From Leptasterias polaris (Eukaryota; Echinodermata; Asteroidea; Forcipulatida; Asteriidae): a stretch of DNA of 64,000 nucleotides. The notes beneath the pieces are model-generated. The model was not told the DNA's origin. It saw only the letters and a program-made list of their open reading frames with translations, and did no database searches. Made by a program: the position numbers and the translations under genes. Location of the stretch: assembly GCA_037783415.1 (NCBI GenBank), contig JAZGTN010000150.1, positions 1,302,001 through 1,366,000 of the forward strand. The letters run 5' to 3'. Position 1 is the first letter of the stretch, and every line of letters starts with the position of its first letter. Positions 43,972 to 55,195 of the stretch are shown piece after piece.

Positions 43972-44028
43972 AGTTTAACGAAATCTCGTCTGGGTCCAAA
44001 CCCTGTTGTTTCTTTAATTTATTGTACC
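43972..44028 (-). repeat. Inverted 57-bp piece of the RT 3-prime end
   Basis: It is the reverse complement of 25436-25492 (last RT codons plus the following bases) with one mismatch. It sits just before the text that leads into the hammerhead. It marks an inversion junction created when copy 2 lost its RT. Confidence 0.9.
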
Positions 44029-44118
44029 AATCTCGCTGGATCCTTCTAATCTAACAAGCTACATTTTGATCACTCCTTGTTGCAAATCTTTCATAATAAA
44101 GGATACATAAGCCAGAAT

Positions 44119-44216
44119 GGTGACTGATGAGGTGCAGCTTATATAAACGCACTGAAAATATGTTTTGAGCCATTCCATTAAAGGAATAAAAAAAAGTGGC
44201 TCAACATATTATCACC
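44119..44216 (+). ncRNA. Hammerhead ribozyme (type I), copy 2
   Basis: CTGATGA at 44124-44130, stem II GGTGC/GCACT, GAA at 44154-44156, and stem I GGTGA (44119-44123) with TCACC (44212-44216). All core bases are conserved with copy 1; the stem II loop has one extra A and stem III one fewer T, neither of which breaks the fold. Confidence 0.9.
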
Positions 44217-45021
44217 GGAAAAAAGTTCTTTTTAGTCAGTTCCAACAACCCCTTCCCTTGCAAACCCCCCCCCCACCCCTTTTCCTCCAAAACCCACTCC
44301 CCCCCAATCCTTCATGAAGTTTCATAAAAACATCGACATATAGCTCTGTTTTAACCATTGCCCGAGTTTTTAAATACAGAGACACTTGTCTCCCACCCCA
44401 AAACACAGTTAGACCATGGAGGCCTTGTGTGGATGCCTGTATAGTAGTGCAGGTTAGTATAGCCACTGTTTAGACCTTTAATCCCCAAAATTGCTGCATA
44501 CATAATGAGGTGTACACAGTTTCCTGGAAGGCACCATACCTTAGCACAGGGAGGCAGGAAGTTTCGAATTTCCTGCTCCTTGCTGCATCTTGGTTCAATG
44601 GCCTTTGGTGTTTTTTTTTTCACACCCTCCATCTTCTCCAAACCCCACCCCCACCAACACCTGTTTCCCATCTAACCTTGCCTTTTCACTTAACCCCCCC
44701 AAAAAAGTTTTCTTTTCCCCCCCCCTTCCCTATAATAAGAACTATCCACATATCGCTTCATACGTTTTTTAAAGCTTTAATTTACCTACTTGTTTCTCCT
44801 TTAACAAGGAAAAAACTCTATAAATACTATAACTAAAGCTTTTTGAACATTATGAGTGCGTTCCGGTACTACCTTTTTTTGGTGCTTGTCCTCTAAAAAC
44901 ACTCTATATGATGCTTATATATACAAAACCATCAAAATGTTCTTTGTGGTCACACTAGTCTCATCTTATAGTCTGTCTGCACAAGGTTACACGTTTCATT
45001 CGCTTTTCCCCTACACACACT

Positions 45022-45268
45022 AGATTCATTTAATTGTACCTTACATTATATTGTATGTGCATGTACTTTTATACAACGTTGCTCAGACGAATAAAGTCAT
45101 AACCGAGTTTCTACATACTCAAGCTTGTTCCTGTGAATCATTATATTTATATATCCTGAAGTCTACACTCCCTCTCTGCTCCATTAGCACTAGAACATTT
45201 AACCAGGGACGTGGATAATTGTTATACAATATAGTACCACGATATTTCCTGCGTTACACTGGTAGCAG
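45022..45268 (+). mobile_element. LTR end and tRNA-iMet-type primer-binding site
   Basis: An LTR-like segment with a polyadenylation-type AATAAA (about 45090) ends TTACA at 45258. It is followed, one base later, by TGGTAGCAG (45260-45268), which matches the 3-prime end of animal initiator tRNA-Met as a primer-binding site for nine bases. Part of the LTR recurs at 36438. The 5-prime boundary is not clear. Confidence 0.55.
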
Positions 45269-45362
45269 CGGTGTTTACCTACGAAAGCCAGACTTTTTGG
45301 AGTGTGATTTGTACAGTTGTTTTCTGATTTTACAACTGACATCAGCCTGAGATCGACTGCAC

Positions 45363-45447
45363 AATGGTTTCATGGGATAGGAAGAAGTTATCAACCTTCT
45401 TCTGCTTGACAGCAGAAGAAAACACGTACACCACCGCATACCAAATG
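45363..45447 (+). CDS. Possible leader exon with strong splice donor
   Basis: The ATG at 45363 opens MVSWDRKKLSTFFCLTAEEN and reaches AAATG|GTAAGAAAAG at about 45447. It lies about 95 bp after the primer-binding site and may be the spliced 5-prime part of the LTR element. No gag motif is seen. Confidence 0.25.
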
Positions 45448-45619
45448 GTAAGAAAAGTAATGTTGCATTTGTTGTCGCAAACAGAAGAAAACGCGGAAAG
45501 AAAACGCGAAAAGAAAACGTAAACATCTGCATGCACAGTATCCAGATGACAATGGGCAAAGATTTTGGGGAAACTGTCCAACTACTCAACAAGATTTTAA
45601 AAGCATTACTGTTTATTTA

Positions 45620-45832
45620 TTGTTTCAATATCAGCTTCTTACAGCCATGAATCCGACCGTCCAGTTAAAGAATGGAGATTCGGGGATTGCTTTCAATCTC
45701 GGTAAACTTTTAGACCTAATGAAAGAAAATCGCCTACCAAGTCCCTCAAAGGAAATCTGGAAAAAAATTATCAAACAACACCTGTACAGTAAGACAACAA
45801 GAGGCCAAATTGAATTTGAGTTACAATATTAA
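45620..45832 (+). CDS. Hypothetical ORF, 70 aa
   Basis: The internal ATG at 45647 gives MNPTVQLKNGDSGIAFNLGK and continues LLDLMKENRLPSPSKEIWKK to a stop at 45832. It has a soluble, helix-rich composition. An acceptor-like TTTCAATATCAG lies just before. Not recognised. Confidence 0.25.
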   Translation: MFQYQLLTAMNPTVQLKNGDSGIAFNLGKLLDLMKENRLPSPSKEIWKKIIKQHLYSKTTRGQIEFELQY

Positions 45833-45839
45833 AAAATAT

Positions 45840-48800
45840 CTTTAGTTAGGTGAAAAAAAAGTAAAAATAATGTGACAGGTGAAAAATGTATGGTTTAGTT
45901 TTCTCTGCTTTAGTTGTTTATAGTTTATTGAGCCAATCTTAATCTTATGTACCCCACCCAGAGACTCTCAGGGTCATTGTTTATTAGAACTTAAGAAACC
46001 ACAAGTAGACTCATTTACATATTCCTTTGTATTTATAGTTGTTTTATGTTTATTCAGTAGCTTAGTCATAGCCCAGGAATGCAGTGCTTGATTCCTGTGG
46101 GTCTTTTTTATTATTCTTAGTTCAGTGTTTGCAAGACATCAGTGTAAGGAAGCAAAGTTTTAAAGATCTAGTTTTGTACAGCGCTGGCTGCGCCTGGTTT
46201 GTACTGTGGGAAAAAAAACATTACATCTATACATCATATGCTTATCCTGACTTGATTTTTGAGTCGTTACAATAACATAAAAATAATTTTTTAACAAGGA
46301 AAAAAGATAAGACACAGAAATTATGACAATTGAAGGAATGAAGGCGAATGCATGAAAATAGAATATAGAATAGGCCTGGATAGACCGGCGAAAAGTGATC
46401 GAGAAAAACAAATCATTAGGCTAGATTTAAAATGTGAGTGAGGACGGTGATAGAACTTTTGCGTATCTATCATTTATATCAAAGCAAGTTTAAATGAATT
46501 ATGAACATTTTTATTTTAGTTGTGGCATTTTTGTGCGGGTACGCTTCTGACCAAAAAAGTTACATTTAAAATATTATATTTAATAGATTATTACACCGTT
46601 TTTGTTTTTGTTTTATTTTTGGCCAAAAGGATATTAATGGAAAAATGTACTGAAGTTTGCTTACCACACCACCTCCGATTCAGGACGATTCACCTCCGAT
46701 TCAGGACGATTTTTGTGAATGTGCTGGCCCCGTTAACTTCGTGAAGACGTTGAAATGGAAGGCATTTTGTGGTCAATGTTGAAGGCCGTCACTTTCCAGA
46801 GCGGCGGCTGTACAACAAGTACAACTCCAAAATTTCTTGTCAGCTTTCACACGTCGGAATCTACATAGTCAGCATGATAACAGCATGGCTACCTCGAGCT
46901 CCATATTGATTACAGTGACAAACTAGGTTTGGGTCTATCTCAGCTAGTCAGTGTGCCTATGCCGCGTAAAGGATGGTTGTCGTGCAAAAAGTTAAACAAA
47001 CAGTTTTTTAAATCACAGTTTTTCGCTGTCGTCTTCCGTTCCAAAACCACTCTACCGTTCCTCCGTCAACCCATGGATGTAGATCGTCTACCCAGCACAC
47101 ACGTTGAATAGTTACTGCAGAAATATTATGACAAATCCAACCCAACTAAAGTGAATATACTGTTGTTAGATCAGCACTTCTGTTCGGTGTGCTTTCAGCA
47201 TTCAGCAGAAAAAGAATCAACAAGTGCGTGCAGCAGCAACAGCATGCATGTGTGTGCACGCAACCCAGGCACGTGTGAAAATGGATTAGGCAGAAAGTAT
47301 TCTATGTCTCTGTGGTGGGCAGAACGTGTATCGGCTAGAGTGCCCTCTATAGTTGAAAATTTCTTTAAAAATTGCGGTTGGAATTACTCCTTATCCTTTT
47401 TAAAAACACCAGAAATTTCCCCTTAAAATACAACCAGTACTATTTTTGTAGAGTAAAAAATTTGGTTCTTCAAAATAGCGGACAATGTTCTGTTAAGAAA
47501 TAACACAAAAAACACACAATAGGCTATCAAGGGATATTATTATATTCTACTCTTGAAATATCTTTCCGACCAAACTCATTTCATAGCAAACGCTTTTTTT
47601 TTAGCCTAGAGCGCTCAGACCAAAGGCAATGCACCCCTTTCATTTTATTTAACGTTCAATTTCATTTGATTTAAATATGCAATTTCTAGGGGTTTGTTTC
47701 AGTTGAGCATTAATTTGCAATGAATTTCACTCAAGAACTTGAAAAACATCTCAAAAGTATTACTAATTGGTAGAGCTGGTTGTGTTCATGTTTTGTGTAT
47801 AAACCAACCTGAAAAGTTGGGCTTAATCCATTGTGAGTCAAGAGAAAAGTTTTTAGCATGTAACCACATTGTCCTTAATTTTGGTTTTAACAACCGAAAT
47901 CAGCTGTTGCATTTTTAAGGGTTTTCCTGAGGGAAATATTTCACAGAAAAAATGGTTCTCGTATGAGCTTCATAATCAATAAGTTTTAGGACTATAAATT
48001 AACTATTTTTTGTTGTTATCATTACCAAACCTATTTAATACTTTTAAAAATAAAACACAACTTCCACCCACTTTTGCATAACTTCAGTCCTGATAATCTG
48101 TATGCGTAATTTTACTGAAGCCTGTTAGTTTCTAGACTTGGTTCCAAGTCTGTGATCGTGGTTTTTAGTCTACCTGATAGCCGGTACATTATTGCCTGAA
48201 ATAGCTTCCTCTCGTGGTGGAAATAGCTTCCTCTCGTGGTAAACCTCCGTCTGCGGGGAATTTTGCGAGGCTGATGCAGAGAAATAACCACGATCTCAAA
48301 CTTGAAATCAAGTCTAGTTAGTTTCAGGTAATGTTTCTTTGACATGTGAAAACATTTCTTTGACAAGGAATGTGGCTATTTTACGGTTATCTGAAGACTG
48401 CTCTAGAGCCAGTTAATTATGTTCCCCATACTTTTAATCAGAGAGTTTTATTTCCCGTTCTCCACAATTTTGTCCTCAGAAATGTTAAGTGTGGAACCAT
48501 CTTTAAGAAGATTTCAGTCCTAGTTCATCACTGAACTTGCCAACCAAGCCTAATGAGAAAGACTGACAGACATCAATGATTACAGAGAATGTATTCATAA
48601 AAATATTGATCTAGTTGATAATAGTTTATTTGCATATCAAAAGTTGATAGGTTACTTGGTTTAATTAACTTACTTATAACATTCAAGTTAATTGCTTATT
48701 CTGTGTAATTGGCTTGCATACAACAAGTTGATAGTTCATTGGTTTAATTGTCTTGCATACAACACATTGATTGCTCATTTAACTTAATTGACTTAAGTAC

Positions 48801-49470
48801 AATATAGCAGAGTAATCTTGAGGTGAAAACAGGACTAATCCATTTAAAGAGGCGAAGCAGAGTGAAATGAAACAATCCAGATTTCAACAAGTCTCGATGT
48901 TCTGCTATAAATTGTATGAACAAAATGCATCCTATATTTGTTTTATATACCCCACACATAAATCATTTTCATTTGTTTTCATATAACTCATAGTTTATTA
49001 ACAACAAAATAATACAAAGCTTTAAAGGAAAGGTATCCATTTGGTAATCACTCTTAAAATTAATGGCAATCAAAACTTAATTGGTTAGAAGTACAACAGC
49101 TTTCATTTTGAGCATCATTTCACTTAAAAGTAATGTGGTTATTATAGAAACTGGTACCAGTTTTTATCCCCCAAAATTTGAATCTGAAAAACGTTACTGT
49201 CAGAAATGCTTCTCAGATTGTGCATTCCAATTACGGATTATTCTTCCTGCGTGGACATAACTGCTCTGGTTTTTTGGTGATATCTCAAAAACACTTACAC
49301 CTTTTGAAATGAAATCTTCAAAGGTTAGTCTTATTGTATATATCTACATTTATACAGGATTAAAACAATCGAACGATTCCACAAATTAAAATTTGCCGAT
49401 AAAGGATTTATCATTAATTTCAACAATGGGGTGTAGATAAAGACATGGCTGGAGCTGTTTAAGAGCGGTT
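45840..49470. other. Non-coding, repeat-rich spacer
   Basis: No gene recognised. CACCTCCGATTCAGGACGAT is repeated in tandem at 46670-46710. Around 47765-47880 the text (TAATTGGTAGAGCTGG, TGTTCATGTTTTGTGTA) is a decayed piece of the TTAA MITE family. 48640-48800 holds degenerate repeats of TTGCATACAACAAGTTGATAG. Confidence 0.5.
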
Positions 49471-49478
49471 GGCTTTAA

Positions 49479-49854
49479 AGGCACTAGACACGCTTGGTAA
49501 TTGTCAAAGACCAGTATTCTCACTTGGTGTATCCCAATCCCAACATATGCATAAAATAACATACCTGTAAACATTTGGGCTCAATTGGTCATCGAAGTTG
49601 CAAGAAAATGATGAAAGAAAAAACACCCTTGTTGCACAAATGTATGTGCTTTCAGATGCCTCAAAAAGGCTTCAGGCCTGCAGTCTTTTAATATTTTAAT
49701 GAGAAATTACCTCTTTCTCAAAAACTACGTTACTTCAGAGGGAGTAATGTTTTATACTATGTTTTATACTATCAACAGCTCTCCGTTGCTCGTTACCAAG
49801 TAAGTTTTTATACTAATTCATATTTTGAGTAATTACCAAACGCGTCCAGTGCCT
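49479..49854. mobile_element. TTAA-flanked MITE, 376 bp
   Basis: AGGCACTAGACACGCTTGGTAA at the left pairs imperfectly with the inverted TTACCAAACGCGTCCAGTGCCT at the right. TTAA flanks both ends (49475-49478, 49855-49858). Its interior matches the MITE pieces in the BEN-gene introns. Confidence 0.85.
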
Positions 49855-50019
49855 TTAAGTACATTCAGAATTCTAAGCAACACTTACTAAAAGTTAATCC
49901 TATCTCATCTGAAGGTTTGCAATGAAAAACAAATTACCAATGTAGTTTCAATGCTCGGTTATTTTTACATAGAGCAAACATAAATTATCGTCAAGTAACT
50001 TTATTTACTGAATAATTAA

Positions 50020-50368
50020 AGGCAGGGCTTTTGGTTATTGTCAAAGACCAGAACAGTAACTTGGTGTATCCCAACATATGCATAAAATAACAAACTTGTG
50101 ACAATTTGGGCTCAATTGGTCATCCAAGTTGCAAGAAAATAATGACAGAAAAAAAAATTGTGCTTTAAGATGTCTGATCCCAGAAGCCTTTCTCAGATCC
50201 AAACTTTTGGGTGAAAAAATACCTCTTTCTCTAAAACAGCATTACTCCAAAGGAAGTTGTTTCCAACAATGTTTGATAATATCAAAAGCTCCCCAGTGCT
50301 CTTTACCTAGTAAGTTTTTATGGTCATTAACCTATGGAGTAAGTACCAAAGGTACACCCTGTGTAGAG
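50020..50368. mobile_element. Diverged TTAA-flanked MITE
   Basis: It shares TTGGTGTATCCCAACATATG, CATAAAATAACA and TTTGGGCTCAATTGGTCAT with the copy at 49479. TTAA lies at 50016-50019 and 50369-50372. The outermost bases of the right end are poorly conserved. Confidence 0.65.
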
Positions 50369-51020
50369 TTAACTTAGTACATCATACACATGGTGATTTT
50401 GGCTGGCAATCTATCTCTTTAAAGCAATATTTTGCTTTCCTTAGCAAAAGTCCACCATAAATGAATGATCTAAAAGCCCATAGAATTTTTCAAGCAGACA
50501 AGATACAAACCCCACTCATTGTTACCATCTATATGACAAACAGTTTTCACATAAGGCCAAAAAAACAAAACATGTTGAGTTGCCCTCCGCGACTGACCCA
50601 AAAATGCTGAAATCTCGGGTCGTTTTTTTTTTTTTTTTTTTTTTCCCCCCGTTTTTTCATTTTTTATGAAACTTCCACATTATCTGTGTTTAACCAATCT
50701 AAAACGAATATATTTATTCCAAATAAGCTGAAACAATTTTGCAAAGCAAAGATTTTAAAGTAAACATGCAAGAGGTCGATATTTTACGTTTTGTGTTTTG
50801 TGTGCCGCTACACTCGTAGTCGTACGCAACGTGCCCGGCCATCTATGGTACCTCGGATCGATCCCACGCAATAGCACATGACATGAACTGCCTGCAGACA
50901 GAATTCGCTGGCATACAGCCCGAATTCGCTTGAGCCAAGAAGCGGATTCACTGGTGGTACCCAACACTTGTTTTGAGCGCGAGTACCAGATCAAACGGTC
51001 ATTTTTAGAACTTGTGTTAA

Positions 51021-51443
51021 CTAAATGTGTTCACCTAGCTCTTAGCTTGCCGTGTGTGTTTTCAATAGGATATTTCAAACAATAATTGTGCAACTTACTC
51101 CGAATTATTTTCCGCGATGAGTACCGGGCGCCGCCATTTTGGAATGATCCCAATCATGCCAATCAAACTACGACGTCATCGGCCGGCCAGACTGTGGGAG
51201 GAGCGTATAAGTAAAGCAACCATTGAAATGTTCGCACCCTCGCTCCGCCCACCAGCCGGCCGATGACATGGTATTTTGATTGGCATGATTGGATCATTCC
51301 AAAATGGCGGCGCCCGGCACACATCGCGGAAAGTATTTCGGAGCAAGTCGCAAAATTATTGTTTGAAATATATTTTTAAAAGATCGTTTGTTTGAACATC
51401 CAAAACACGCAAGGCAAGCTAAGAGCTAGGTGAACACATTTAG
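51021..51443. repeat. Foldback element of 423 bp with promoter-like words in both arms
   Basis: The arms 51021-51200 and about 51255-51443 are imperfect reverse complements. Each arm carries a GCCATTTTGGA word (YY1-like, CGCCATTTT), two CCAAT/ATTGG boxes and GGCCGG near the centre. The middle is GC-rich (GGGAGGAGCG / CGCTCCGCCC). Confidence 0.8.
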
Positions 51444-51892
51444 CTGGTTTAAACCACCGAATGGCCCTTAGAGAATGCACTTTGAAATGGTTATAGCTTC
51501 AAAAGAAATGGGCGGGATGTGTGACCAAGGATCCAGGAAAAAGTGTATAAAATGTTTGAAAACAAATTATAAAAGATATGAAGTTAAATGTTTCTTGTCT
51601 TTTCATTCTTTATGTACTTCTGCACACTAGTACATCATTGTATATTGATTGGGATTAGTTCCAATGCATTTCAATCTTCAAATGACAGTCAAGGTAAAAC
51701 AAAAATATATATAAAAAAATAATAAAAATCCCAACCGACCGACCCCTTCAAATTTTTTTACTCGAGGGCAACTCAACAATATTTTTTTTTTGGCCTAATG
51801 GTATAAAATATTATCTTTCGCTTTCCAAACTTACTTACACAACTTTGCAAGTAATGTTAGTTATAAACCACAAGGGAAACTGACTGGGTACA

Positions 51893-52118
51893 TGATTTGG
51901 GGTTGAACAAAGACAAATTTACTTGAGCAAGATTTGAACCAACGACCTCCGGATTAACATGCCTGCGCTCTACCAACTGAGCTATCTAGACCTGTGTTAG
52001 ATAGCCAAGGGAGACCACCAACATAGGACTAGCTAGTTTAGTTGGAAGAGCACTGGCACCAGAGGTCGTTGGTTCAAATCTGGCTCTAATCTTTTTTTAA
52101 TTGTTCAACCCCAAATCA
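51893..52118. repeat. Palindromic element whose arms are tRNA-like
   Basis: The left arm, read on the minus strand (about 51995 to 51925), has TAGCTCAGTTGGTAGAGC (A box) and GGTTCAAATC (B box). The right arm, read on the plus strand (about 52026-52090), has TAGTTTAGTTGGAAGAGC and GGTTCAAATCTGG, followed by a T7 Pol III terminator. The ends TGATTTGGGGTTGAAC and its reverse complement bound the element. The anticodon stem does not pair, so these are tRNA-derived and not functional tRNAs. Confidence 0.75.
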
Positions 52119-52268
52119 AGTAATAATAGTGCTAACTAAATAATAAGAACTATACAGGGTGGATATAAAAGAATACTGTGATCTGCTGAAACCTCTGATG
52201 AAGTGCTGCATTATTTGCATCCCAAGTTCCGAGAATGTTTATGTTATGTTGTGGTATTCATCAGTTGT

Positions 52269-52288
52269 TGATACCCCCCCCCCCCCCC
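52269..52288. repeat. Poly-C run
   Basis: A run of C interrupted by one G, followed by (CAAA)n. It is a simple repeat with no other content. Confidence 0.9.
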
Positions 52289-52924
52289 GCCCCCCACAAA
52301 CAAACAAACACAAAATCAAAATGTTTATCCAGATTCTTATAATCTTTGTTAGAAACAAAATGGTTGTTAAATCATTTATGGAAAGAGTAATGATTTGTTA
52401 AGATGGTCAATACCCAAGGGTAAAGCAGGGAAATGCAGGAGAGTTACAAAAACAAAACTGATTGACTTGTGTCAAAACCACCTTTGTAATTATTATGACT
52501 TTGAATTGTTTAACGAGCATGAATTTCTTGTTCAAACAAAGAACAAACTTAGGTAACGGAATAAATGTGAAAATATCAACCATTATGGAAAAAACCATTG
52601 GCATTATCAGTTACTCCCAAGTCACTTGAAACTTTAAAATGACAATTGAAGCTTTGGCTGATTTTGAACAAACTTACAAGGAGGAGTCAAATTCTGGCAC
52701 AAGTTTAGCATTGTTTCTGTAACAGCTGTATACCTCAAATGATCACTTTCAGTTAACCCGGGAGAGAGGGGTTGAAATAATCAACTTTAAATGGTGTCTC
52801 AAGAAAACAATTAGCTTCAGGGTGACAAATATGTCAGTGCCTTCATGATTGTTGTGTTTGTACATTGCTCCTCAGCCTCTGTTGTCCTTACTTCTTACTA
52901 GTTTCCAAAACCCAAATTGAAATT

Positions 52925-53435
52925 TAACAGCTTTGAAGAGTGTACTTGTGAGGTTGGGCTCCTGGATGCTGATTGTCAAATACAGAGGTGTCCACCAGGG
53001 CCAGATTGAGAATCAGAGCCCATTAAAGAACTTAACAGTTTTGAAGAGTGTACTTGTGAGGTTGGGCTCCTGGAAGCTGAATGTCAAATACAGAGGTGTC
53101 CACCAGGGCCAGATTGAGAATCAGAGCCCATTAAAGAACTTAACAGTTTTGAAGAGTGTACTTGTGAGGTTGGGCTCCTGGATGCTGATTGTCAAATACA
53201 GAGGTGTCCACCAGGGCCAGATTGAGAATCAGAGCCCATTAAAGAACTTAACAGCTTTGAAGAGTGTACTTGTGAGGTTGGGCTCCGTGGATGCTGCTGA
53301 TTGTCAAATACTGAGGTGTCCACCAGGGCCAGATTGAGAATCAGAGCCCATTAAAGAACTTAATGGTTTTAAAGAGTGTACTTGTTAGGTTGGGTTCCTG
53401 GAAGCTGATTGTCAAATACAGAGGTGTGTTCAGCT
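52925..53435. repeat. 108-bp tandem repeat, about 4.6 copies
   Basis: Units start near 52933, 53041, 53149 and 53257 at an exact 108-bp spacing, with a slightly longer last unit. 108 is 36 codons. One frame gives a Cys-rich peptide CTCEVGLLDADCQIQRCPPG per unit with a TGA in every unit; another frame is open across the array. The Cys pattern resembles a VWC-type module, but the shared stop argues against present coding. Confidence 0.85.
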
Positions 53436-54199
53436 GCTAAGCAATAGCTTTGACTTCAATCATGCTTGGCACAAACAGGTTGGCAGTCCTAATGGTGTGT
53501 AATTGTACATTGTGGATTGTCTCACTTTCTCCTTCAGTGTATTGAGGTGGATCCCTCCTGTAGGTAATCAGGTTTTGCAGGGCCTCAAATTTCAGATTCG
53601 CAGTAAATGTTCCAAAGTTACTATTACCAAGAATCACCGTCAGAACTCCTTCTTGGATTCAACTTGGACAAGAAAACTGTTGAAAGAAAGAATCTGTTAT
53701 TACAATAAATTAAATGTCAAAGTATGAACCGTGAATCTCTCAAATCCTCCCAAACCCCCTTCAGCTTATCAGTGGGGCTGGCATACCAATCTTATGTAAG
53801 TTCATTCATTTTAATAAGGAGTAACATGAAAGTGAAGGAATTAAGTTGCCTGGTGGCAAGTGGGCCAAGGGAGTGAGGAAAGGGAGATATATCTCAAAGT
53901 TATGATTCTTTTACTCTTTAAGATCAACCAAGAGATAAATCTGAGAAAAAGAGGCTCTGAAACATATGCTCATATTCAATTATTAAAAGGTAAACAACTG
54001 AGTTGGTAATTATTAGCTTGTAGTTGTTATTGTAACTTGGCATCCGGGAAACATCTTCAGTTACAGTACAGTAACTTTTGAACGGTTGTTATTTGTTATA
54101 TATCATAATATATATTATGCCTCGGTGATATGAACATGGCTCATAAATATCCTTGTTCCTTCAGCAGTGAAATCAACCGAGTTCATGTTTTCCCGGAAT

Positions 54200-54700
54200 G
54201 GTGACAATAGTGTCTTTTGTTCCCAAAAAGCATTGCAATGTACTTCTTCTGTCAACCATGCACCATGATGACACAGTGGACCAAGCATCCCCAAAAACCA
54301 GAGATTATTCAATGCTATAATTCCACCAAGGACTGCGTCAACACAGTTGATCAGATGTGCAGTCTGTACAACTGTGCACGCATTACCAGACATTGGCCTA
54401 TGGTGGTATCCTAAATTATATTGAATGTAGCTGCCATCAACGATTATGTCCTCTTCAACGAAGTTCATCCAAATCTTCGAGGTGAGGCTACAACCCGCCG
54501 GGAGTTTCTACGGCAACTGATTGATTTCTTGATTCAACCACTGCTCTAGATGCGAGGCGCATCCTGAACTACTTGCGGGCACAATCCCTTTCCGTCATGC
54601 GCTATATCAGCATTGAAGTTGCCCACCCTTGTTGGCAAGAGCAGTCAAACCTTCCTGGTAGCAGGAAACAAACACTATTCCTGCAAAAGAAAGCCAATGT
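54200..54700 (+). pseudogene. piggyBac-like transposase remnant
   Basis: The frame at 54280-54420 reads KPEIIQCYNSTKDCVNTVDQ followed by MCSLYNCARITRHWPMVV, the conserved block of the piggyBac (DDE_Tnp_1_7) family. Downstream, in broken frames, come a YVLFNEVHPN-like helix and RREFLRQLIDFLIQPLL. It is heavily decayed. It may be related to the source of the TTAA-flanked MITEs. Confidence 0.75.
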
Positions 54701-55195
54701 TACAGCTGGTCAATGATATTCACACCAAAGACAACATCCAATAGAATAAAAAAGAACGTTGACAAGACCAAATGCCAAAATATCCAGATGTTTGAAGATT
54801 TCATTTCTGGGTTAGGTGTTCAAAGGAAATTCAACCGCGACAAGAACAGCAAATTGATGACTTACTGCGATTTCATAGGTCCTGAACACAAACAAATTTG
54901 AAATTTGGCAATATTTAAAATTAAGTTTTATAAATAGTTTTTGTTATTTTAATTGTTCTGACAAACTTTGTTTTGTGTTGAATAAAGTTTTCTACCAAGG
55001 TTCACGTTTTGTTTTTTTAGTGTTTTTAAACAAACATCTTTTTGTAATGAAAAATTAAGTAATTTGTCTGGTGTCTCTATCCGCATGTCAGTGTGTGATG
55101 AGTATGTGATTAAGAACAAACTGAACTATATGAAGCGAACCTTCACTATAGGTTTCCTCATGAGGGAGAGGGTGATGCAGAACAGGCAACGGTCA

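Larger units (their letters stand above)
42675..45012 (+). mobile_element. Penelope-like element copy 2, RT deleted
   Basis: ORF1, histone stem-loop and about 620 bp of C-rich spacer match copy 1. Then come an inverted 57-bp piece of the RT 3-prime end, the hammerhead, and the tail. The RT gene itself is missing. The 5-prime end is truncated just inside ORF1 (homology begins near 42675). The tail is uninterrupted and gives the empty sites for the hAT-like and TTAA insertions of copy 1. Confidence 0.85.

Noticed and set aside
51925..51995. Minus-strand tRNA gene
   Set aside because: A and B boxes are good but the anticodon stem does not pair and the acceptor stem is poor. Treated as tRNA-derived repeat.
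52933..53337. 134-aa repeat ORF as a real protein
   Set aside because: The frame is open only because the unit is a multiple of three; no start context, splice sites or domain support it.
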